From Saccharofermentans sp. (GTDB taxonomy: Bacteria; Bacillota; Clostridia; Saccharofermentanales; Saccharofermentanaceae), in NCBI GenBank assembly GCA_024682215.1, contig JAIKZM010000124.1:1-33894 (forward strand): a stretch of DNA of 33,894 nucleotides. The letters are read 5' to 3'. Of the stretch, positions 9,302 to 18,748 are shown one piece after another. Both the position numbers and the translations under genes were made by a program. Positions within the stretch are counted from its first letter, which is position 1, and every line of letters starts with the position of its first letter. Under the pieces are notes generated by a model. The model saw only the letters and a list, made by a program, of their open reading frames with translations. It did not search any database and was not told the DNA's origin.

Positions 9302-10792
9302 ATGAAGTCAGCAAAGAACCTGCTTGTACCATTAGTCATAATGATTCTCCTGGCAATAGGAGTAGTGGTGTTCTTTGTCGTTGACAGGAGTCTTAAAAAG
9401 CGTCCCGCAGAAACTACTTACAACCAGGTCGATCTGCTCTACATAAGTCCCGTCGATATCGCATCGGTCAGTGTCTTGCACAGGGACGGCAATGTAAACG
9501 TCAAGGTCGACAGGTCTCAGGCTGCAGACGGCACCGTCGTCTACGGCTATTCAGGCAGCGATAAGAGTTCAGAAAACTATTCACAGACCAAGATGGAGGA
9601 ATTCATGATAACCATGAATTCTTTCGTAGCCTGTGAAGCCATCGCCGAAAACGCAAATCTTTCCGAGTACGGTCTTGATAATCCCGTTTTAACGGTAACG
9701 ATAACCAAGACAGACGGAACGCAAAAGTCGATCCTTATGGGCAACCTTTCACCGGATGGATCGAAATGCTATGTTTGCGCGGCAGGTTCCTCTTCCGTTT
9801 ACATGTCAAAGAAAGAGAAGCTTGAGATAGGATCCAGGACCGGAAACTATTTCCTCGATGACAGGATCATCGACATGAACTTCAAGGATATTGAATCCGT
9901 CAAGTTCAACAGGGTAAAGGATTCGATCGAGCTTTTCGGCACTAGCGTATACAACGAAACGACCAATACTGTTTCTTTCAGATTCAGCCAGCCTTTCGAG
10001 ATCGGCTCGAGCAATTATTTCGACAAGCTCATCGAAAACATCTGCGGTCTTTCTGCGGCCGATCATGAGGATGCAACGAATGAGAACCTTTCGAAATTCG
10101 GCGTTGCGGTCCCTTCGTTCAGGTTCACTCTGAATTTTAAGGGCGGCAAGACTTATACCGTCGCTCTTTCTTCCGCAAAAGGCGGTTTCTATTACGGCCG
10201 TATAAACGGAACCGGCAAGATCTTCAAGGTCGAGGCACAGAGGCTCGAGATAATCGAATCACCGGTTCTCGTTCTTCTCAGCGATTATGTTTTCAATAAT
10301 TCCTGCGATGAGCTCGATTCCGTTGAGGTCAGCGGCAACAAGGGCAAGTTCGTCATGAAGTTTGACGTGCCTAAGGACAAGCTTATTACAGACAAGGAAT
10401 CCACGGTAACGCTTGACGGCAGAAACGCCAGGGTAGTCAACGGTTCCGGCCGTTCTTACGCGGCAATGCTCTATGAATCGATCTTCTGCATCAAGATCGA
10501 CGGTGTGGAGGAGAATGCCATGATCCCTGAAAATGCAGTCGCAGATACCACGATCAAGGTTTACGACCGCAACCACTCTACTGTGGTTTATGAATTCTTC
10601 AGAAGGAATACCGAAACGTTCTATGTTACAAAGAACGGCGAATATACCGGTTTCTATGTTCTTGGCATTGAACTGTATAATGACGGAGGGACTGATACAT
10701 ACAATTACGGTATCTGGCCCGCTTATGAAATACTTACAAAGGCGATCACCAACGGTATCAACGGAGTATACGAGATACCTGACGGAAAGTGA
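9302..10792 (+). CDS. membrane-anchored DUF4340-like protein
   Basis: This 496-residue protein has one N-terminal membrane segment (about residues 7-27) and is otherwise extracytoplasmic. Repeated segments of the kind YGLDNPVLTVTITKTDGTQ, followed by SILMGNLSPDGSKCYV and VYMS, are the DUF4340 signature, with a second weaker copy around residues 255-310 (FGVAVPSFRFTLNFKGG). DUF4340 proteins commonly lie next to GldG genes, and this one starts one base after the GldG-like stop. A structural or substrate-handling role in the exporter is inferred. No catalytic motif was seen. Confidence 0.8.
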   Translation: MKSAKNLLVPLVIMILLAIGVVVFFVVDRSLKKRPAETTYNQVDLLYISPVDIASVSVLHRDGNVNVKVDRSQAADGTVVYGYSGSDKSSENYSQTKMEEFMITMNSFVACEAIAENANLSEYGLDNPVLTVTITKTDGTQKSILMGNLSPDGSKCYVCAAGSSSVYMSKKEKLEIGSRTGNYFLDDRIIDMNFKDIESVKFNRVKDSIELFGTSVYNETTNTVSFRFSQPFEIGSSNYFDKLIENICGLSAADHEDATNENLSKFGVAVPSFRFTLNFKGGKTYTVALSSAKGGFYYGRINGTGKIFKVEAQRLEIIESPVLVLLSDYVFNNSCDELDSVEVSGNKGKFVMKFDVPKDKLITDKESTVTLDGRNARVVNGSGRSYAAMLYESIFCIKIDGVEENAMIPENAVADTTIKVYDRNHSTVVYEFFRRNTETFYVTKNGEYTGFYVLGIELYNDGGTDTYNYGIWPAYEILTKAITNGINGVYEIPDGK

Positions 10793-10798
10793 CACATA

Positions 10799-11968
10799 AT
10801 GGCAAATAAAAAGACGAATAAAGATATAGAGAAGAAAAACAGGAAGAAGAGGGGGCCGGGTGCCGGTCTTACGTTGGCCGTAATTATCTTTGCGGTTCTC
10901 CTGATCGTAAGTGTGGTCCTTATTTTCATGGTCTCGCGGAAGATCGATTCCATGCAGGGCGCGGATTCGCAGATCAAGCTTGCCGCACAGGGCGGTTTCA
11001 ACTGCGAGTATTCTGAGGCACAGAAGCTCTATCCGTACGGTGAGGGCGTTATCAAGGTAACCAATGAGCGTATCGCTTATCTTACGCTTTCGGGAACGGA
11101 GATCTACACCGTTCCGGTTACTTATACCAATCCCCAGTGTGCGATCTTCGGAGATTATGCCGCTGTTTTCGATCTCAACGGTTATTCGTTTACCATAATG
11201 AGCCGCGACAAGGCGCTTTACACCATGCCTACAAAGAATCAGATCAAGGCAATTACGATGTCTAAAAAGGGATATGTTGCCCTGATCACGGGAAGTGACG
11301 AGTCCAACGGCGACGTCGTCCTTTACGATGAGAACGGCAAAGCCCAGTATCAGTGGTCTTCTTACAACTCCGGATTCCCGGTGTGCTGCACATTTGATGC
11401 AGATTCCACCAAGCTCGCCGTTTCGACGGTCAGCACCGGCGGTGCCGTCATAGTTCCTTACATCAGGGTCTTTTCGATCAGCAAGGGAACCAGCAGCCTC
11501 GAAATGGCGGACAGCGCGATGTATACGATCGACGGCAACGTCATGTTCATGTCGATGTTCTATGTCAGCGATAAGCTCTATGCTTTCACCGGCAACTCAA
11601 TGTACGAGGTTAGGGACGGAAAGCTTACCCAGCTCAATTACGATTTCTCGGCCATCGGCTACATCAATCTTGTTGACGGAAAGCTCTTTGTTACTTATTC
11701 CGACGGTGTCAGCCAGCTTAATAAACTTGCCATCCTTGGCGGTGCGGATACGCTCATCTACAATTCCGATATCGGTACGAAGATCAGTTCGGTTGCAGGT
11801 ATGGGAAAGCTTTACGCCATCAGCGTCGACAGACGTATATTCGTGTTTGACTCCGCAGGTTCGATCCTCAACGATTTTGCTGTCGATGAGGACGTCATCA
11901 GGCTCAACTTCATCGCAGGCAACAAGCTCTGTGTCGTTTCCGCAAGCGGCGTCCACACGGTTACTTAA
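10799..11968 (+). CDS. DUF5711-like membrane-anchored beta-propeller protein
   Basis: This 389-residue protein begins with a Lys/Arg-rich cytoplasmic segment (residues 1-24), a single membrane helix (about 25-46), then an extracytoplasmic region of repeated short beta strands, such as KGYVALITG and DSTKLAVSTVS, that looks like a WD40/PQQ-type propeller. This architecture is that of DUF5711 proteins of Clostridia. It starts 6 nt after the DUF4340-like gene with no strong ribosome site. Membership in the Gld-type operon suggests a role at the outer face of the exporter, but nothing in the sequence shows its ligand. Confidence 0.72.
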   Translation: MANKKTNKDIEKKNRKKRGPGAGLTLAVIIFAVLLIVSVVLIFMVSRKIDSMQGADSQIKLAAQGGFNCEYSEAQKLYPYGEGVIKVTNERIAYLTLSGTEIYTVPVTYTNPQCAIFGDYAAVFDLNGYSFTIMSRDKALYTMPTKNQIKAITMSKKGYVALITGSDESNGDVVLYDENGKAQYQWSSYNSGFPVCCTFDADSTKLAVSTVSTGGAVIVPYIRVFSISKGTSSLEMADSAMYTIDGNVMFMSMFYVSDKLYAFTGNSMYEVRDGKLTQLNYDFSAIGYINLVDGKLFVTYSDGVSQLNKLAILGGADTLIYNSDIGTKISSVAGMGKLYAISVDRRIFVFDSAGSILNDFAVDEDVIRLNFIAGNKLCVVSASGVHTVT

Positions 11969-11978
11969 GGAGCCATTC

Positions 11979-12644
11979 ATGGAAACCGAGGTCAAACTGG
12001 CATTTAAGGACAGGGAAAGCCTGTTTTCGGCTGCATCTTCAGACTGGTTTAAATCCCATTGCGTATCAACGGACAGTGAGCCGCTGACTCTTGAAAACTG
12101 CTACCTCGATACCGCTGACGGACTTCTGCGTTCGCGCGGCGCGGTATTCAGGAAGAGGCATTTCACCGGCGGGGGCACCGATTCTTATGAGTTCACCGCA
12201 AAGTGTGTTGTTGCAGTAACCGCAGGCGTTCACGAACGTTATGAATGGAACGTAAAGAGCGAAGACGGAGCAATCGACATCGAAGGCTTTAAAGCAAAAG
12301 CCATGAAGCAGGTTGATGACCCCAAGGTGCTTGAACGCCTTTTGGAAGGCGTTTCTGACGGTGATATTGGTGTTCTTTGTTCCAATGATTTTGAACGAAC
12401 GACATATGAATTCAGATACGGCGAAAGCCTGATGGAGGCATGCATCGATTACGGCGGGATCAAGGACCTCACGGGAAAGATCTGCGACATCATCTGCGAG
12501 ATGGAGCTGGAACTCATGGAAGGTTCTCTTGAAGATCTTGAAGCAGCCAAGTCTTTCATAATGTCAAGGACTGATGCCGTTCCTTTTGATACTGGCAAGT
12601 TCGAAAGAACATTAAGAGCCTCTGTTTCTGGAGGTGCTGTATGA
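11979..12644 (+). CDS. CYTH domain protein (triphosphate tunnel metalloenzyme family)
   Basis: This 221-residue protein begins METEVKL, the ExExK signature that binds metal and triphosphate in CYTH/TTM enzymes. It continues with paired basic and acidic strands (RSRGAVFRKRHF, SYEFTAKC, ERTTYEFRYG, EMELELMEG) that would line the tunnel. Members act as inorganic triphosphatases, thiamine triphosphatases or adenylate cyclases; inorganic triphosphatase is the likeliest guess. I use the ATG at 11979, which has AAGGAG just upstream and follows the DUF5711-like stop by 10 nt. A much longer reading frame upstream overlaps that gene and is not real. The 3' end overlaps the next gene by 4 nt (ATGA). Confidence 0.82.
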   Translation: METEVKLAFKDRESLFSAASSDWFKSHCVSTDSEPLTLENCYLDTADGLLRSRGAVFRKRHFTGGGTDSYEFTAKCVVAVTAGVHERYEWNVKSEDGAIDIEGFKAKAMKQVDDPKVLERLLEGVSDGDIGVLCSNDFERTTYEFRYGESLMEACIDYGGIKDLTGKICDIICEMELELMEGSLEDLEAAKSFIMSRTDAVPFDTGKFERTLRASVSGGAV

Positions 12645-13894
12645 GCAATGCCCGTTATGACTGCATTATCCTTGGCGGCGGAGCTGCCGGGCTTTTCGCA
12701 GCTTCGATGTTGGTAAAGCTGACTAAGGGCAACTCGAAGATCCTCGTTATCGACGGAAATGACAGATGCGGCAAAAAGCTCGCCATGACGGGCAGCGGAA
12801 GATGCAATCTTTCGAATAAGGAAGCGTCAGCAGGAAAATATCACACTGATTGTCCCGAACTCCTGGATGCCTGTCTCAAGGCTTTTGGAAGTGACGATGC
12901 CATAGATTTTTTTGAAAACGAACTCGGCATAGTAACCGTTTGCGACAACGGGCTTTACTATCCTTCGACATACAGGGCCCAGACGGTGATCGATTCATTC
13001 AGGTTTTTCCTTGATGAATCAGGCGTTGACATGAGATTAGGCTCAAGATGCGTGAAGATTGCAGGGGATAATGGCGCTTATGAACTTACTTTAAAAGACG
13101 GAAGCGTTTTCTCTTCTGCTAACCTTATTGTTGCATCTGGCGGAAGCACATATCCGTCAACGGGATCAGACGGAACGGGCATGACGCTGTTAAAGGGGCT
13201 GGTGGATCCTAAGGACATCGTGGGCTTTAAGCCCGCTCTCACGTCTCTTACCAGCAGGATGCAGGGCATCAAGGCTCTTGCGGGAATAAGATGCAAGGGC
13301 AGCGTAATGCTGTCAGACGGTTCAGCTAACCTTGATTCTTCTGAAGGCGAGATAATCTTTTCCAAGGAAGGCGGCATATCCGGTATCTGCGTCATGGATA
13401 TCTCAGGCAAGGCAGTCCGGCTTCTGGATAAAGGCGGTAAGCCCGTTGTTTATGTAGATCTTATAGGCAGGACTGTTGAACAGACCGTTGAAATGCTTGA
13501 GCTGAGGCGCCGGAAATTCGGCAGCAGGCAGATCGCTTCTGCGCTTTCAGGCATGATGCCGCGTGTTCTTTGTGAATTCGTTTGCAGATTATCCGGGATC
13601 GACCCTTCAGATTCCATGGGGCAGCTCAGTGACAAAGACATCTCCTTGTTTGCTTCTAATATCTGTGCAATGAAGATCCCTATTGACGGCTACGGCGGAA
13701 ACGACAAAGCACAGGTCGCTTCAGGCGGCGTTAAGCTCTCCGCCATGAATTCGGACATGCAGTACCGCAGAAGGAAAGGCCTTTATATTATCGGCGAGGC
13801 ATTGAATGTCGACGGCAGATGCGGCGGATATAATCTCCAGTGGGCATGGTCATCGGCAGCGGCTGCCGCGAAAGGGGTAGCAGAAAATGTTTGA
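12641..13894 (+). CDS. FAD-dependent oxidoreductase, HI0933/BaiN-like
   Basis: This 417-residue flavoprotein has the N-terminal dinucleotide-binding motif GGGAAGLFAA (12-21), the family block GKKLAMTGSGRCNLSN (44-59) and the C-terminal GRCGGYNLQWAWSSA block, all characteristic of the HI0933 family. Some members reduce bile-acid or other double bonds; the substrate here cannot be read from sequence. It starts behind GGAGGT, overlaps the CYTH gene by 4 nt, and overlaps a second flavoprotein by 8 nt, so all three are probably co-translated. Confidence 0.9.
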   Translation: MSNARYDCIILGGGAAGLFAASMLVKLTKGNSKILVIDGNDRCGKKLAMTGSGRCNLSNKEASAGKYHTDCPELLDACLKAFGSDDAIDFFENELGIVTVCDNGLYYPSTYRAQTVIDSFRFFLDESGVDMRLGSRCVKIAGDNGAYELTLKDGSVFSSANLIVASGGSTYPSTGSDGTGMTLLKGLVDPKDIVGFKPALTSLTSRMQGIKALAGIRCKGSVMLSDGSANLDSSEGEIIFSKEGGISGICVMDISGKAVRLLDKGGKPVVYVDLIGRTVEQTVEMLELRRRKFGSRQIASALSGMMPRVLCEFVCRLSGIDPSDSMGQLSDKDISLFASNICAMKIPIDGYGGNDKAQVASGGVKLSAMNSDMQYRRRKGLYIIGEALNVDGRCGGYNLQWAWSSAAAAAKGVAENV

Positions 13895-15524
13895 GCTTTC
13901 CTTTGATCCGCGGAAAGGCGGAAAGGTCCTTCCTGACTCAGTCAGGATAATCGAAGCCGGATTGAAGTCAAAAGACAAAAAGCTTGCTGCTGCCTGCAAT
14001 GCCTGCAGGAACGGCGAGCTGAGGCTCATGATCGAAAAGCGTTTCATCGATGCCAGAAGAAACAAACTCAAGATAATCTACAGGTTTGATTTCGCAGATG
14101 AGGATACCTTCAGGGAAAAGCAGGACTCCATAATGGATGCCGCATTTCCGCATAAGGAGTATTTCAGTGAACATGCTGACGAGAACCCCAGGCCGTTAGT
14201 GGTAGGAGCAGGCCCGGCAGGCCTTTTCGCTGCGCTGATACTAGCAAGATACGGCCTTCGTCCCATAGTGATCGAACGCGGTCCCGAGATGAAAAAGCGT
14301 ATTGCCGACTGCGAAAACTACATGAACGGAACCGCACGTCTCAAGCCCGATTCCAACATCCAGTTCGGAGAGGGAGGAGCAGGCACGTTTTCGGACGGAA
14401 AGCTCTATTCAGGAGTGAGTTCCGGCCTTAAATCATTCGTTAACCTGATGTTCGTCTCACACGGCGCGCCTTCGGACATAATGTACGACGCTCATCCGCA
14501 TGTCGGTACCGACAAGATAAGGGATGTCGTTGTAAACATAAGAAAAGACATAGTGTCTTTAGGTGGAGAGTTTCTTTTCGAAACGCTTTTCCAGGGCTAC
14601 AAAAAGGACAAGAACGGCCTGTCTTATATTACTGTGCAGGATAAGAACGGAAGCCGCGAGATCAAGTGCTCAGGCATGATCCTCGCAATCGGACATGCCG
14701 GAAGAGATACTTTCAGGGCGCTCGAAAGACTTGGGATCGCGATGGAACCCAAACCTTTCTCGGTCGGAGTCAGGATAGAACACTTAAGACAGGATATCGA
14801 TATTGCCCAGTACGGGATCGACACCAACGATACACCGGATCTCATGGCTGCAAACTATAAACTCGCATGCGACACAAAGACGGGAAGACGGCTTTATACG
14901 TTCTGTATGTGCCCGGGCGGTACGGTCGTGCCTTCCCAGACATCGGAAGGCACCGTCTGCACAAACGGAATGAGCGTACGCCTTCGTGACGGCGCAAACT
15001 CCAACAGCGCCATCCTCGTTCCGGTCGACAGCAAAGACTATGGCGAAGGCACGCTTGACGGCATGTATTATCAGGAAAAGCTCGAAAAGCTTGCTTTCAT
15101 GGCTGGCGGCGGTGACGGATATGCTCCCGCAGCAAGATACGGCGATCTTTCCGAAGGCAGGGTTACCACGGAATTCGGTAAGGTCAAGCCTTCATACAGG
15201 CCGGGCGTAAGGCCTGCAGATCTTAAACAGGTTTTCGCTGACAGCATCCTTGATACAATCGTTGACGGTGTTGAACAGATGGGCAGGAAGATTAAGGGCT
15301 TTGATTCACCCGATGCCGTCCTTACGGCCGTTGAGACGAGAAGTTCATCTCCCGTAAGGATCTTAAGGGACCGAGAGACGTACCAGAGCATCAACGTTCC
15401 GGGGATTTTCCCGTGCGGAGAAGGCGCGGGCTACGCCGGAGGGATAATGTCCTCAGCTATCGACGGCATCAACTGTGCCAACGCCCTTGCCTTTGCTTTG
15501 ATAAAAGATACTAAACGATTATAA
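13887..15524 (+). CDS. FAD-dependent dehydrogenase, COG2509-like
   Basis: This 545-residue protein has an N-terminal region of about 100 residues resembling the ferredoxin-like start of this family, then the FAD-binding motif VVGAGPAGLFAALILARYG (105-123), the block NIQFGEGGAGTFSDGKLY, and a C-terminal FPCGEGAGYAGGIMSSAIDG block. These match the COG2509 group of uncharacterised FAD dehydrogenases. It overlaps the HI0933-like gene by 8 nt and starts behind AAGGGG. The pairing of two unlike flavoproteins suggests a shared redox pathway, with unknown substrates. Confidence 0.88.
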   Translation: MFELSFDPRKGGKVLPDSVRIIEAGLKSKDKKLAAACNACRNGELRLMIEKRFIDARRNKLKIIYRFDFADEDTFREKQDSIMDAAFPHKEYFSEHADENPRPLVVGAGPAGLFAALILARYGLRPIVIERGPEMKKRIADCENYMNGTARLKPDSNIQFGEGGAGTFSDGKLYSGVSSGLKSFVNLMFVSHGAPSDIMYDAHPHVGTDKIRDVVVNIRKDIVSLGGEFLFETLFQGYKKDKNGLSYITVQDKNGSREIKCSGMILAIGHAGRDTFRALERLGIAMEPKPFSVGVRIEHLRQDIDIAQYGIDTNDTPDLMAANYKLACDTKTGRRLYTFCMCPGGTVVPSQTSEGTVCTNGMSVRLRDGANSNSAILVPVDSKDYGEGTLDGMYYQEKLEKLAFMAGGGDGYAPAARYGDLSEGRVTTEFGKVKPSYRPGVRPADLKQVFADSILDTIVDGVEQMGRKIKGFDSPDAVLTAVETRSSSPVRILRDRETYQSINVPGIFPCGEGAGYAGGIMSSAIDGINCANALAFALIKDTKRL

Positions 15525-15525
15525 T
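15498..15525 (+). promoter_or_regulatory. candidate promoter for the ACT-PFL gene pair
   Basis: TTGATA (15498-15503) and TATAAT (15520-15525) are 16 bases apart at the very end of the preceding flavoprotein gene, with the ACT gene starting 37 nt after the -10. This would give the downstream pair its own transcript. The match is good but is not supported by other evidence. Confidence 0.5.
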
Positions 15526-15561
15526 TAACTATCACGAATATAATTACCGGAGGATATATAC

Positions 15562-15846
15562 ATGGAAAATGAAAAGAATACGGCAGTCGTAACCGTCCTG
15601 GGCAAGGACAGGGTAGGCATCATTGCCGGAATCTCAAATCTTCTCCTTGAATACGGCATCAATATCAACGATATCTCACAGACGATCCTTGACGACATCT
15701 TTACGATGGTCATGCTTGTTGATCTGAAGGATCTTCAGATCGAGAATTCGGACATTTCCGAAAAGCTCGCAAAGCTCGGCGAGGAACTCGGCGTGCAGAT
15801 CACCATCCAGCATACCGGACTTTTCAATGCGATGCATAAAATCTGA
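15562..15846 (+). CDS. ACT domain protein, UPF0237 family
   Basis: This 94-residue protein is a single ACT domain: a first strand TAVVTVLGKDRVGIIAGISNLL, a glycine turn at the ligand site, and the segment NINDISQTILDDIFTMVMLVDL. It matches the UPF0237 family of small GcvR-like ACT proteins in length and start. It is probably an allosteric sensor of an amino acid or related small molecule. The start has CCGGAGG upstream. It sits 22 nt before the PFL/UPF0210 gene, a pairing common in Firmicutes, so it may regulate or partner that protein. Confidence 0.9.
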   Translation: MENEKNTAVVTVLGKDRVGIIAGISNLLLEYGININDISQTILDDIFTMVMLVDLKDLQIENSDISEKLAKLGEELGVQITIQHTGLFNAMHKI

Positions 15847-15868
15847 TCTTTGAAAGCGATACATTCAT

Positions 15869-17227
15869 ATGATTAACGAATACGAGATTATTGAAACGAT
15901 GCAGATGTTCAACAAAGAGCATCTCGACATCAGGACCATCACGATGGGTATCTCACTCATGGACTGCGCTGCCGCGACCGTTGAGGAGTCATGCAGCAGG
16001 ATCTACGACAAGATCTGCCGTTATGCGGGCAACCTCGTTTCCGTAGGTGAACAGATCAGCAGAAAGTACGGCATTCCGATAATTCACAAGAGGATCTCGG
16101 TAACGCCCATTTCCATAGTTGCAGCTGCTTGCGGCGCAAAGGATTACACGCCTTTTGCCAAGATTTTGGACAAAGCGGCAAAGACCTGCGGCGTTAACTT
16201 CGTTGGCGGATTTTCGGCACTTGTCCAGAAGGGTTACACCAATTCAGACAAGATCCTCATCAATTCCATTCCTGAGGCTCTTTCGACTACAGAATTCGTC
16301 TGCTCGAGCGTCAATCTCGCTTCGACGAGGACAGGCATAAATATGGATGCAGTCCGCGATATGGGCGTCATCATCAAGAAGACCGCTGAAGCTTCGGCTG
16401 ACAGGAACGCAATCGGTTGCGCAAAGCTCGTTGTCTTTGCCAACGCACCCGAGGACAACCCGTTCATGGCAGGAGCTTTCTTAGGCCCCGGTGAGCCTGA
16501 ATGCGTTATCAATGTTGGTATTTCCGGCCCGGGCGTCGTAAAGCACGCGCTTGAAGGAGTAAAGGGAAGAGATCTTGGTGTTGTCGCAGAGACCATCAAG
16601 AAGGCTGCATTTAAGATCACCAGAGTAGGTGAGCTCGTAGCAAGGGAAGCATCCGAGCGCCTTGGCGTGCCTTTCGGAATCATCGACCTTTCACTTGCTC
16701 CGACACCTGCAGTAGGCGACTCGGTCGCAAGGCTTCTCGAGGAGTTCGGCCTTGAGACATGCGGAACATGGGGCACAACAGCTGCTCTCGCAATGCTCAA
16801 TGATGCGGTCAAGAAGGGCGGCATCATGGCATCATCCTACGTTGGCGGACTTTCCGGTGCTTTCATTCCCGTATCTGAGGACGAAGGCATGATCGCTGCA
16901 GCCAGGAGCGGAGAGCTCAAGCTCGAAAAGCTCGAAGCAATGACATGCGTCTGCTCCGTAGGCCTCGACATGATCGCCATCCCCGGTGATACAACGGCAG
17001 AGACCATCTCAGGTATCATTGCCGACGAAATGGCTCTCGGAACTTTCAATAACAAGACTACAGCCGTAAGGCTCATTCCGGTTCCCGGAAAGGGCGTAGG
17101 CGACAGCGTCGAATTCGGCGGACTTCTTGGCACGGCACCCATCATGCCGGTCAACAATTCTTCATGTGCCGAATTCATTCACAGAGGCGGCAGGATCCCT
17201 GCGCCGATCCATTCTATGCGCAACTAA
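15869..17227 (+). CDS. PFL family protein (UPF0210)
   Basis: This 452-residue protein has the full length of UPF0210/DUF711 proteins, which share a fold with the 10-stranded barrel of pyruvate formate-lyase but lack a known activity. Diagnostic segments are [14 protein letters not shown] near the start, [23 protein letters not shown] in the middle, and [11 protein letters not shown] followed by [16 protein letters not shown] at the end. The ribosome site is weak (GAAAG), consistent with translation coupled to the ACT gene 22 nt upstream. The function remains undescribed. Confidence 0.92.
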   Translation: MINEYEIIETMQMFNKEHLDIRTITMGISLMDCAAATVEESCSRIYDKICRYAGNLVSVGEQISRKYGIPIIHKRISVTPISIVAAACGAKDYTPFAKILDKAAKTCGVNFVGGFSALVQKGYTNSDKILINSIPEALSTTEFVCSSVNLASTRTGINMDAVRDMGVIIKKTAEASADRNAIGCAKLVVFANAPEDNPFMAGAFLGPGEPECVINVGISGPGVVKHALEGVKGRDLGVVAETIKKAAFKITRVGELVAREASERLGVPFGIIDLSLAPTPAVGDSVARLLEEFGLETCGTWGTTAALAMLNDAVKKGGIMASSYVGGLSGAFIPVSEDEGMIAAARSGELKLEKLEAMTCVCSVGLDMIAIPGDTTAETISGIIADEMALGTFNNKTTAVRLIPVPGKGVGDSVEFGGLLGTAPIMPVNNSSCAEFIHRGGRIPAPIHSMRN

Positions 17228-17244
17228 TATTTTAAAGGCTTTTT

Positions 17245-18555
17245 ATGTGGTACGAAGAATCAGTTTTTTATCAGATATATCCGCTCGGTTTCTGCGGTGC
17301 TCCGTTTGAGAATGACGGAAAGCCGGAGCACAGGATCCTTAAAGTCCTTGACTGGATCCCGCACATGAAAAAACTCGGGATCAACGCGATCTACTTTTCG
17401 CCGGTCTTTGAATCAGATACACACGGCTACAATACACGCGATTACGGCCTTATCGACACAAGACTCGGAACAAATGACGATTTCAAAAAGGTCGTTGATG
17501 CTCTTCACAAGGAAGACATCAAAGTCGTGCTCGATGGTGTTTTCAATCACGTCGGAAGGGGCTTCTGGGCATTTAAGGACGTTCAGGAAAAGAAATGGGA
17601 TTCGCCTTACAAGGAATGGTTCCATCTTTCGTTTGACGGTAACTCAAATTACAATGACGGCTTCTGGTACGAAGGCTGGGAGGGCAATTATGACCTCGTT
17701 AAGCTCAACTTAAGGAATCCCGCCGTTATCGATCACATCCTTGATAAGGTTGGCTATTGGATCGACTTTTTCGACATCGACGGTCTGCGCCTTGATGTAG
17801 CATACTGCCTTGACCGTGATTTTTTAGGCATGCTCAGGGGATTTACCGATTCCAGGAAACAGGATTTCTTTCTTTTGGGCGAAGTGCTCCACGGAGAGTA
17901 CGGCAGGATGCTTAATGAGATGCACCTGCACTCACTGACCAATTATCAGTGCTATAAGGGAATATATTCAGCATTCAACTCATGCAATATGTTCGAGATA
18001 ATGCATTCGCTTTTGAGGCTTTTCGGACCTGAGGACTGGACAGTTGCAAGAGGTTCGCATCTGCTGTCGTTTGCCGACAATCACGATGTAACGAGGATCG
18101 CATCGATCCTGAACGATCCCAATAAGCTGCCGCTGGTCTACACGATGGTCTTCACGATGCCGGGCATTCCCTGTGTATACTACGGATCCGAATGGGGAGC
18201 CAAGGCCATGAAAGAAGAGGGGGATCCCGCTCTTCGTGCCTGCTTTGACAAGCCAGAGTGGAATGAGCTGACAGACCACATATCAAGACTTGCTGAAGCC
18301 AAAAAGAATTGTAAAGCTCTTAACTATGGCGGTCTGCGCTCGGTAGTTCTCACTAACCAGCAGTGCATATTTGAGAGAAATTGCGGTGACCAGAGGGTAA
18401 TGGTCGCGATCAACATGGATTCCAACCCTTATACGGCTCACTTTGATGCAGGCTGCGGCCAAGCAAAAGAGCTTCTGACCGGAAAGACACACGATTTCGG
18501 CGGAGGATCGACTTTGGCGCCGTTTTCGTCAGAGATCTGGCTTATGGAAAGATAG
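17245..18555 (+). CDS. GH13 alpha-amylase family enzyme, cytoplasmic
   Basis: This 436-residue glycoside hydrolase has no signal peptide, so it acts on imported malto-oligosaccharides or on storage glucan. The four GH13 regions are present: DGVFNHVG (97-104), DGLRLDVAY with nucleophile Asp184, LLGEVLHG with acid/base Glu213, and FADNHD with Asp281. The barrel starts at residue 4 (EESVFYQIYPLGF), with no N-terminal carbohydrate-binding domain, and a short C-terminal beta domain ends the protein. It looks like a maltogenic or cyclomaltodextrinase-type enzyme; the subfamily is uncertain. It starts behind AAAGG, 17 nt after the PFL gene. Confidence 0.88.
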   Translation: MWYEESVFYQIYPLGFCGAPFENDGKPEHRILKVLDWIPHMKKLGINAIYFSPVFESDTHGYNTRDYGLIDTRLGTNDDFKKVVDALHKEDIKVVLDGVFNHVGRGFWAFKDVQEKKWDSPYKEWFHLSFDGNSNYNDGFWYEGWEGNYDLVKLNLRNPAVIDHILDKVGYWIDFFDIDGLRLDVAYCLDRDFLGMLRGFTDSRKQDFFLLGEVLHGEYGRMLNEMHLHSLTNYQCYKGIYSAFNSCNMFEIMHSLLRLFGPEDWTVARGSHLLSFADNHDVTRIASILNDPNKLPLVYTMVFTMPGIPCVYYGSEWGAKAMKEEGDPALRACFDKPEWNELTDHISRLAEAKKNCKALNYGGLRSVVLTNQQCIFERNCGDQRVMVAINMDSNPYTAHFDAGCGQAKELLTGKTHDFGGGSTLAPFSSEIWLMER

Positions 18556-18593
18556 TTCGTTGGACATTTTCGCTGCATATTTGATAATTAGTT

Positions 18594-18691
18594 GATTATT
18601 TTAATAATCTAAGACCAAATATTTAACGTTTTGTTGTGATTAACACGAAAACATATAAAAAGGTTGACTTTAAGTTGCGAAGTGCTAACAT
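18594..18691 (+). promoter_or_regulatory. promoter region of the BspA-like gene with an AT palindrome
   Basis: TTGACT (18664-18669) and an extended -10 TGCTAACAT (-10 hexamer TAACAT at 18686-18691) are 16 bases apart. About 70 bases upstream of the -35 lies GATTATTTTAATAATC (18594-18609), a perfect inverted repeat of 7-bp arms that could bind a regulator. The surrounding 190 bases are A+T-rich and hold no gene. The leader to the ATG at 18749 would be about 50 nt. Confidence 0.6.
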
Positions 18692-18748
18692 AAACTGTAA
18701 CCTTAAATGTAAATATTTTTTATCATATGGTTGAGGAGGTAATAAGAA

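Noticed and set aside
11562..11978. Long N-terminal extension of the CYTH reading frame
   Set aside because: It overlaps the well-supported DUF5711-like gene in another frame, shows low-complexity shadow composition, and the METEVKL start at 11979 has a good ribosome site.
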